Below are positions 57,331 to 64,000 of a DNA stretch of 64,000 nucleotides, piece after piece. The stretch's first letter is position 1, and every line of letters starts with the position of its first letter. Location: positions 208,906,310 to 208,970,309 of the forward strand of contig CM062818.1 in assembly GCA_031772625.1 (NCBI GenBank), read 5' to 3'. Origin of the DNA: Pinus tabuliformis. Taxonomy: Eukaryota > Streptophyta > Pinopsida > Pinales > Pinaceae. Below the pieces are notes generated by a model, which searched no databases, was not told the origin of the DNA, and saw only the letters and a list, made by a program, of their open reading frames with translations. Made by a program: the position numbers and the translations under genes.

Positions 57331-58299
57331 CTAGATCTTGGCGGTGGAAATTGTGGCACTAGGCTCCGCACTAATGATCTTCTTCCCTTTGCCATTCCTC
57401 TTGTCGGATTTTGACTCAGGGTTGGAACATGCTTTTGATTCTGAAGCCTTCAACTCGGCCACAAACAATTGCTTGGCCCGACACTCACTTGTGTTATGAG
57501 TGGGGCTCTTATAGAACTCACGCCACTTTCCTGTGTCCTTCTTTGACTTCGTGGTGTTGATATTTTCTTGTGACTTCGATGAGTTTTCTTGGGTCACACT
57601 GTCTTGGCTTTGTCCTTGGTTCTGCGGTTTGGGGAAGCCTTTCCCTTGCTTCGGATTCACGGATTCAAAGTCTTGCTTCTTCTGTTTAAACTTTTGCTCG
57701 ATCTTGAAAACATATCAGTACGCCGTGTCGAGTGAGGAGATGTCCAGGAACTCCATCTAAGCCTAGATGTACCTGTGTAGGCAGCCGCAATACTTGAGTA
57801 CCAAATTCCACTTAGAATCCTTGATACCCAACTTTGTGTGAAGGGTATGAAAAATGTTGGTAAACTCCAGCACATCTTGGTCCCTTCCTAGCTGCAGCGT
57901 GGTCCACTTTATGTATTTATCCTCATAGCTACCGACAGGGTAGTATTTATCCTTTATTGCATCTCGGAATGAATTCCAAGTGGGTGCAGCTAAAAACAGT
58001 GAGGCCATACTTTCATCATTCTTCTCGTAGGAGGTTTCCCACCAGTCCTTGATGTGGGGGGCATCTTTGAGAAGTGAAAAAGTGATATTTTCCTTGCTGG
58101 AAAAATCATGAACATAGAAATATCCTTCTGTCACATTTAACCATTTATCTACAACGTCTACATCTATCCGACCCTCAAATATGTGGATTTCAAAGTTAAC
58201 ATGTACCTTAAAGGGTGTGGCGCTTCCAGAGTAGCTACTGGAAGTAGTTGCGTCGCCCCCGGGTAGTTGCTGAAGGATCTGGGAAAAGTTGTCCATCAT
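57331..58299 (-). pseudogene. Array unit 1: gag
   Basis: One frame of 323 codons from ATG 58299 (MMDNFSQILQQL) to TAG 57331, with TAG stops near 57763 and 57757. At the first, units 2 and 3 have CAG (HRYIQD, HSYIQD), a direct case of CAG to TAG. Capsid blocks: FEGRIDVDVVDKWLNVTEGYF, HIKDWWETSYEK, WNSFRDAIKDKYYPVGSYED, WTTLQLGRDQDVLEFTNIFH. A Lys/Gln-rich linker and a degenerate knuckle (KWREFYKSPTHNTSECRAKQ; usual form C-x2-H-x5-C-like) follow. It would bind and package element RNA. Confidence 0.87.
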
Positions 58300-58499
58300 T
58301 GCGTTCCTTTGTCACTTGAGGGCTTCTTTGAGCAATATTTGATAAGATATCCTGCCTCCTCGTCTTTCTTTTCTTTTTCCATGGGAGGCCGTCAGGATTT
58401 GCAAGGATGGTCTTGCAAAGGTTTGACCAGTTCAAGCCCTAACTCCTTATATCCCGACCTCGTTGGGGACATGCAAAGAAAAACAAAGAAAAAGAAGAT

Positions 58500-58512
58500 C
58501 GATCTGATACCA
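58500..58512 (-). other. Primer-binding site of array unit 1
   Basis: Minus strand TGGTATCAGATC one base after the LTR end GATCA; one change from the tRNA-Met type TGGTATCAGAGC. The equivalent of unit 2 at 61381-61392 reads TGGTACTAGAGC. Confidence 0.8.
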
Positions 58513-58513
58513 C

Positions 58514-59133
58514 TGATCTAGATTTAAACATGAACACAACAAATTACAGAGATAACCATAAATACATAGATGCAACAAAAATAATACTTCATTTCATTAA
58601 TGTAAAATACTAAAATATGCTTACAAATAGAAATGGAAATAAACTAGCTCGAGCGATGGTAGCTTATCTCTGAGAAGATATGTGGCGGCTACATGCCTTT
58701 AAACTATGTTACAATGAGGCTCAAAGGCCTATTTATTGTTGAGAAACAATGGAAAACCCTAAACATCCAAAAACCTAACCCTAGGAGATGAAGCACCAAA
58801 CATGGGCCCTGTTTGGGTAAATTGGTAAATCAACTTCCTAGGGTCGTAACTTTGGCATACGATCTCCATTTGGTGCGCACAATACCTTGTTAGAAATATC
58901 CATTCGAGGAATACAACTTTTGAATGACCAACATAGGTCTATGTCCCATGTTGGTCCCAGTTTTCCCCAAAAAATGTCGTTTAGGGCCGCAAAACGGCTC
59001 TGGAACTTCAGGACCCGAAAAAATGACGAAAATAGTAAATTGTGTTACAATTAAGGAAAATGAAAAAATGAAAGAGACAGTTGTGGGGGTCCAAGTGGGA
59101 TAGGCAGGTGGCCACCAAAATCCACCTGGATCA
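58514..59133 (-). repeat. Array LTR 2 (shared)
   Basis: 620 bp; 5' LTR for unit 1 and 3' LTR for unit 2. Confidence 0.88.
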
Positions 59134-60159
59134 TTTGTCCCCCCTTAGGAAGCAATGGTCCCCATTGCGTTGAGTGCCTCCATGAGATGGGGAAACTTCT
59201 GCTGAACTTGGTCCCTGATGAGCTTTTTTGCAATCTCTGATGTGTCCAATAATGGTGGGAAGCATGGTCGAGGGCGGTCCACATTGAACACTCGGTGCAA
59301 GCCATGGAATGGGGGAATGCTATGCTCCAAAGTATTCTTTCCCATAACCTTGGTAATGGTGTAAGGACCATAGCACATTAGTATGAGCTTCCAATGGGTT
59401 CTTGTAAGACATTCTTTCTGCAGATACAACCAGATTTTGTCGCCCACTTGAAACTTGTGTGGTACTTGATGTTGATCGTGTCACTTCTTGTACTTGGCAT
59501 TTTCCAAATTGGAGCGGTGATATATCGACCCATTGGGTAGAGGTGCTCCGGGAGTCAAATCGAATGAATGCTTAACCTGACAGTGCAACGATACCCCTAT
59601 GGGTGAGGAGAAGATTTCCATGTATTCTTTCATGACTGTATCCACCTGCTTCTGCTGCATGGAGGAACTCTTCTTGGGGGCCATGGATGTGGCTACGATC
59701 TTCCCCTTACTTTGAGAGTGAACCAGAAAGAAAATAAATTTCCTAGTCTGGGAGATGAGCTTACTACATTGCTTAGCAGAGATCAAAGAAGTGGCAGTAG
59801 GTGGGGCTACCTCCAGTATCCTGTATAATGTATTACCGAAAGAAATAATAATAACACGAGGCCTTGACTCATACACAGTGTGTCGCTTCCATAAGTATGG
59901 TTGTCCTAATAATACATCAAAAATGTCAAGAGGCACAACATCACACAATACCTCATCTGTGAAGGGCTTGATGCTGTAGGGAAGGAGACACTACTAGCGG
60001 ACTCAGAGGTCTCGTCCTTGGTGAAGCCACCTGATGTTGTACGACTACGGGTGTGGTGTGTTTGGTAGGCCCAGCTGCTTCATGACCTCTACTGAAATGA
60101 GGTTCTTTTGGCTCCGACTGTCAACAATGGATTGCAATGATGAACTCTTCGCCCACATC
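59134..60159 (-). pseudogene. Array unit 2: protease plus RT-N/integrase-C fusion
   Basis: Same arrangement as unit 1. The protease triplet reads DSR (minus strand around 60120). EVLCDVVPLDIFDVLLGQPYL lies in a 155-codon frame at 59481-59948 that continues through EYMEIFSSPIGVSLHCQVKHS to NLENAKYKK, then jumps to HDQHQVPHKFQVGDKIWLYL at about 59490. The 106- and 100-codon overlapping frames at 59051-59447 are the integrase C-terminal tail (GPYTITKVMG, PPFHGLHRVFNVDRPRPCFPP). Confidence 0.87.
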
Positions 60160-61182
60160 TAAGAGTGGAAAAGACGCTCCCCCTCCTCTGGATCTTCGGG
60201 CTCATTTTTCTCGATCTTGGCGGTGGCAATAGTGGCGCTGGGCTCCACATCAATGATCTGCTTCCCTTTTCTATTCCTCTTGTCGGGTTCTGACTCAGGG
60301 TCAGAAAATGTAATCTAATTCTGAAGCCTTCAACTCGACCACCAACAACTGCTTGGCCCGACACTCACTTGTGTTATGAGTGGGGACCCTATGGAACTCA
60401 CACCACTTTCATGTGTCCTTCTTTGACTTCATGGTGTTGTTATTTTCTTGCGGCTTCGACGGGTTGTCTTGGGTCACATCGTCTTGACTTTGTCCTTGGT
60501 TCTACAGTTTGGGGAAGCCTTTCTCTTGCTTCAGATTCGCGGATCCAAAGTCTTGCTTCTTTTGCTTAAACTTCTTCTCGATCTTGACAACGTATCGGTA
60601 CGTCATGATGAGCAAGGAGATCTCCAGGAACTCTGTCTCATCCTGGATGTACCTGTGTAGGTAGCCGTGGTACTTGAGTACCAAATTTCGCTCAGAATCC
60701 TTGATACCCAACTTTGTGCGAAGGGTATGAAAAATGTTGGTAAACTCCAGCACATCTTGGTCCCTTCGTTGCCACAACGTGGTCCACTTTATGTATTTAT
60801 CCTCATAGCTTCTGACAGGGTAGTACCGCTCCTTTATGGCATCTCGGAATGAATTCCAAGTGGGTGCGGCTGAAAACAGTGAGGTCGTACTTTCATCCTT
60901 CTGATCGCAGTAGGTTTCCCACCAGTCCTTGATGTGGGGGGTAGCTTTGAGAAGTGGAAAAGTGATATTTTATCGTCTGGAAAAATCATGAACAGAAAAA
61001 TATCCTTCTAGCACATTTAACCATTTATCTACAACATCTGCATCTATCTGACCCTTGAATATGGGGATTTCAAAGTTAACTTGTACCTTAAAGGGTGTGG
61101 CACTTTCGGAGTAGCTGCTGGAAGTAGATACGTCGTCCCTGGGTAGCCACTGAAGGATTTGTGCAAAGTTGTCCATCGTCAC
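60160..61182 (-). pseudogene. Array unit 2: gag
   Basis: Starts MTMDNFAQILQWLPRDD at 61182. A TAA at 60970-60972 and frame changes near 60.8 and 60.4 kb break it. Recognisable blocks: FKGQIDADVVDKWLNVLEGYF, HIKDWWETYCDQK, DQDVLEFTNIFHTLRTKLGIKD, RYIQDETEFLEIS. The usual knuckle region near 60.35 kb is shifted in frame. Confidence 0.85.
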
Positions 61183-61393
61183 GTTCCTTTGTCACTCGAG
61201 GGCTTCTTCGATCAAGATTTTGATAGGATATCCTTGCCCCTCATCTTTCTTTTCTTCCGCCATGGGAGGCCGTCATGATTTGCGAGGCTAGTCTTGCAAA
61301 GGTTCGACCAGTTCAAGCCCTAACTCCTTATATCTCGACCTTGTTGGGGACATGCAAAGAAAAACAAGAAAAAGAAGACCGCTCTAGTACCAT

Positions 61394-62014
61394 TGATCTG
61401 GATTTAAGAAGGAACACAAAAAATTACAGAGATAACCATAAATACAAAGATGCAGCAGAAATAATACTTCATTTCATAAATGTAAAATACTGAAATATGC
61501 TTACAAACAGAAATGGAAATAAACTAGCTCGGGCGATAGTGGCTTATCTCTAAGAAGAGATGTGGTGGCTACATGCCTCTGAACTATGTTAAAATGAGGC
61601 TCAAAGGCCTATTTATTTTTGAGAAACAATGGAAAACCCTAAACATCCCAAAACCTAACCCTAGGAGATGAAGCGCCAAACTATGGGCCCCATTTGGGTA
61701 AATTGGTACATCAACTTCTCGGGGTTGTAACTTTGGCATACGATCTCCGTTTAACATGTACAATACCTCGATAGAAATATATATCCGAGGAATACAACTT
61801 TTGAATGATCAATATAGGACAATAGCCCATGTTGGTCCTAGTTTTCCCCAAAAAACGTCGTTTAGGGCCTCAAAATGGCTTTGGAAGTTTAGGACCCGAA
61901 AAACTGCCAAAAATAGTAAATTGTGCTACAATTAAGGAAACTGAAAAACTAAAAGAGACAGTTGTGGGGGTCCAAGTGGGATAGGTGGGTGGCCACCAAC
62001 ATCCACCTGGATCA
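61394..62014 (-). repeat. Array LTR 3 (shared)
   Basis: 621 bp; 5' LTR for unit 2 and 3' LTR for unit 3. The plus-strand tract TTCCTCCCCCCTT after its right end is the clearest PPT of the array. Confidence 0.88.
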
Positions 62015-63039
62015 TTCCTCCCCCCTTAGGAAGCAATGGTCCCCATTGCGTTGAGTGCCTCCATGAGATGGGGAAACTTCTACTGAACTTGGTCCTTGGT
62101 GAGCTGTTCTGCAATCTCTGATGTGTCCAGTAATGGTGGGAAGCATGGTTGAGGGCGGTCCACATTGAACACATGGTGCAAGCCACGGAATGGGGGAATG
62201 CTATGCTCCAAAGCCTTGTTTTCCACAGCCTTGGTAATGGTGTAAGGACCATATCAGAGTAGTCTGAGCTTCTGATGGGATCTTGTAAGGCGTTCTTCCT
62301 ATAGATGCAACCAGACTTTGTTGCCCACTTGAAACTTGTATGGAACCTGATGTTGATCATGTCGCTTCTTGTACTTGGCATTTTCCAAAATGGATTGGCG
62401 ATATATCGGCCTGTTGGGTAGAGGTGCTCTGAGAGTCAGATCAAATGAATGTTTAACTTGACAGTGCAATGATACCCCTGTGGGTGAGGAGAAGATGTCC
62501 TTGTATTCTTTCATGATTGTATCCTCCTGCTTCTTCTAAGTGGAGGAACCCTTCCTGGGGGCAATGGATGTGGCTATGATATTCCCCTTACTTTGAGAGC
62601 GAACCAGAAAGAAAATAAATTTCCTAGTCTGGGAGATGAGCTTATTGCATTGTTTAGTAGAGATCAAAGAAGTGGCAGTAGGTGGGGCTACCTCCGATAT
62701 CCTATATAATGTATTATCCAACAAAATAATAACAATGTGAGGTCTTGAATTATACACAACATGTCACTTCCATAAGTATGGTGGTCCTAATAATACATCA
62801 CAAACGTCAAGAGGCACAACATCACACAATACCTCATCTGTGAAGGGCTTGATGCTGTAGGGAAGGCATCACTGTTGGTAGACCTAGAGATCTCGTCCTT
62901 GGTGAAGCCACCCGATGCTGTATGACTGCCATTGTGGTGTGGTCAATAGTCCCAATCGCTTCACGACCTCTACTGAAATGAGGTTCTTTTGGCTCCCACT
63001 GTCAACAATGATTTGTAGCGGTGAACCCTTCACCCACAT
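62015..63039 (-). pseudogene. Array unit 3: protease plus RT-N/integrase-C fusion
   Basis: Best-preserved unit: the protease active site reads IIVDSGSQKNLI with DSG intact (about 62993-63001). The RT N-terminus EYKDIFSSPTGVSLHCQVKHSFDL ends ILENAKYKK and is fused without interruption to RHDQHQVPYKFQVGNKVWLHL near 62369, then AVENKALEHSIPPFRGLHHVF in a following frame. The uninterrupted junction shows that the deletion itself kept the reading frame. Confidence 0.88.
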
Positions 63040-64000
63040 CTGTGAGTGGAAAATACGTTCCCCCTCTAGATCTTCGGGCTCATTCTTTTGGATCTTGGCA
63101 GTGGCAACAATGGTGTTGGGCTCCGCATCAATGATCTACTTCCCTTTTCCATTCCTCTTGTCAAGTTCTGACTTAGGGTCAGAACATGCATCTGATTCTG
63201 AAGTCTTCAACTCGGGCACCAGCAATTGCTTGGCCTGACACTCACTTGTGTTATGAGTGGGGCTCTTATGGAATTCACACCACTTTCCTGTGTCCTTCTT
63301 TGACTTCGTGGTGTTGTTATTTTCTTGTGGCTTCGACGGGTTGTCTTGGGTCACAACGTCTTGGCTTTTTCCTTGGTTTTGCGGTTTGGGGAAGCCTTTC
63401 CCTTGCTTCAGATTCGTGGATCCAAAGTCTCACTTCTTCTGTTTAAACTTCTTCTCGATCTTGATAGCGTATTGGTACGTCGTGCCGAAGAGGAGATATC
63501 TAGGAACTCCATCTCATCCTGGATATAACTATGTAGGAAACTGTAGTACTTGAGTACCAAATTCCGCTCAGAATCCTTGATACCCAACTTTGTACGAAGG
63601 GTATGAAAAATGTTGGTAAACTCTGGCACATCTTGGTCCCTTCCCTACTGTAACATGGTCTGCTTTATGTATTTATCCTCAAAGCTTCCAACAGGGTAGT
63701 ACTTCTCCTTGATGGCATCCCAGAATGAATTCCAAGTGGGTGCGGTTGAAAACAATGAGGTCGTATTTTCATCCTTCTGCTCGCAGTAGGTTTCCCACTA
63801 GTCCTTGACGTGGGGGGAAACTTTGAGAAGTGCAAAAGTGATATTTTCTTAGCTAGAAAAAGCATGAAAGGAAAAATATCCTTCTAGCACATTTAACCAT
63901 TTATCTACAATGTCTGCATTTATCTTAACCTCGAATATGGAGATTTCAAAGTTAACTTGTACCTTAAAGGGTGTGGCACTTCCAGAGTATCTGCTGGAAG
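63040..64000 (-). pseudogene. Array unit 3: gag, N-terminus beyond window
   Basis: Same gag as units 1 and 2: EFTNIFHTLRTKLGIKDSERN, SYIQDEMEFLDIS, KKDTGKWCEFHKSPTHNTSE with a CxxH-type knuckle start, then KRNGKGK. The equivalent of the N-terminal Met falls just beyond 64000. Frameshifts occur near 63.63 and 63.4 kb. Confidence 0.83.

Larger units (their letters stand above)
55636..64000 (-). mobile_element. Tandem array of a deleted Ty3/gypsy element, at least three units
   Basis: LTRs start at 55636, 58514 and 61394, i.e. 2,878 and 2,880 bp apart, with one internal region between each pair and a third running to the window edge. Reading on the minus strand each unit is LTR (about 620 bp), PBS, gag, protease, the first residues of RT fused to the integrase C-terminus, PPT and the next LTR. 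Units share LTRs, so this is LTR-int-LTR-int-LTR-int rather than separate insertions. All three units carry the same polymerase deletion. Unit 3 is best preserved in the protease active site. Confidence 0.92.

Noticed and set aside
1..64000. Host protein-coding genes, tRNA or rRNA genes
   Set aside because: All longer frames can be tied to mobile elements or lack motifs; tRNA-like strings such as GCTCTGATACCA are primer-binding sites next to LTRs.

Overview
The window is 64 kb of intergenic, repeat-derived DNA from a seed plant with a large genome. Nested LTR retrotransposons, a plant-type L1 LINE with an RNase H domain, primer-binding sites matching plant initiator tRNA-Met, and heavy C-to-T type decay all point to a plant. 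A conifer is plausible from the flavour of the gypsy and copia proteins, but that is inference. I found no host gene, tRNA, rRNA or CRISPR array. All coding capacity belongs to mobile elements and nearly all of it is broken.

Layout. (1) 1-22151, plus strand: two internal regions of one Ty3/gypsy-like family, here called family X, joined through a shared LTR. The left internal region holds a protease remnant, a 54-bp tandem repeat field and a shortened accessory ORF. The LTR is at about 5579-6523, followed by a primer-binding site at 6528. The right internal region holds gag (13.5-14.3 kb), non-coding repeats and a near full-length accessory ORF (18.1-21.1 kb). A second LTR ends at 22151. (2) Inside the right internal region sits a complete non-autonomous LTR element, 6574-13430, minus strand. 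It has a 5-bp target duplication, both LTRs, PBS, PPT and a single gag-like ORF (a TR-GAG type element). (3) 22152-33.6 kb, minus strand: a third family X copy (primer-binding site, LTR, accessory ORF). Its LTR is split by a complete but dead copia element (22912-29734, target duplication ATAAG). (4) 33.6-50.66 kb, minus strand: an older gypsy element with gag, protease and the start of RT, and a 346-bp LTR. Its gag is interrupted by an old copia element (35174-42690) and its LTR by a 6.5-kb LINE (44002-50511, 18-bp target duplication). (5) 50.7-55.6 kb: AT-rich DNA without recognisable genes. (6) 55636-64000, minus strand: a head-to-tail array of a deleted gypsy element, period about 2.88 kb, in which neighbouring units share a single LTR.

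Three things stand out as possibly undescribed. First, family X carries a roughly 1,000-codon accessory ORF of unknown function. It is present three times, always upstream of the same LTR and downstream of a cluster of TGCGCA palindromes. Second, a non-coding double hairpin with a 60-62 bp period occurs at three unlinked places (15.95, 40.95 and 55.2 kb), with stems that change sequence but keep pairing. Third, there is the tandem array of an RT/integrase-deleted gypsy derivative.

How the parts work together: the gag-like, protease, RT, integrase and RNase H pieces are remains of reverse-transcribing elements. The TR-GAG element, the family X copies and the array units lack complete polymerases, so they would have depended on enzymes supplied in trans. 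LTR divergence counted by eye is about 2-3% for the TR-GAG and copia insertions and clearly higher for the 35-42.7 kb element. The insertion history is therefore old gypsy, then old copia, then the younger elements.
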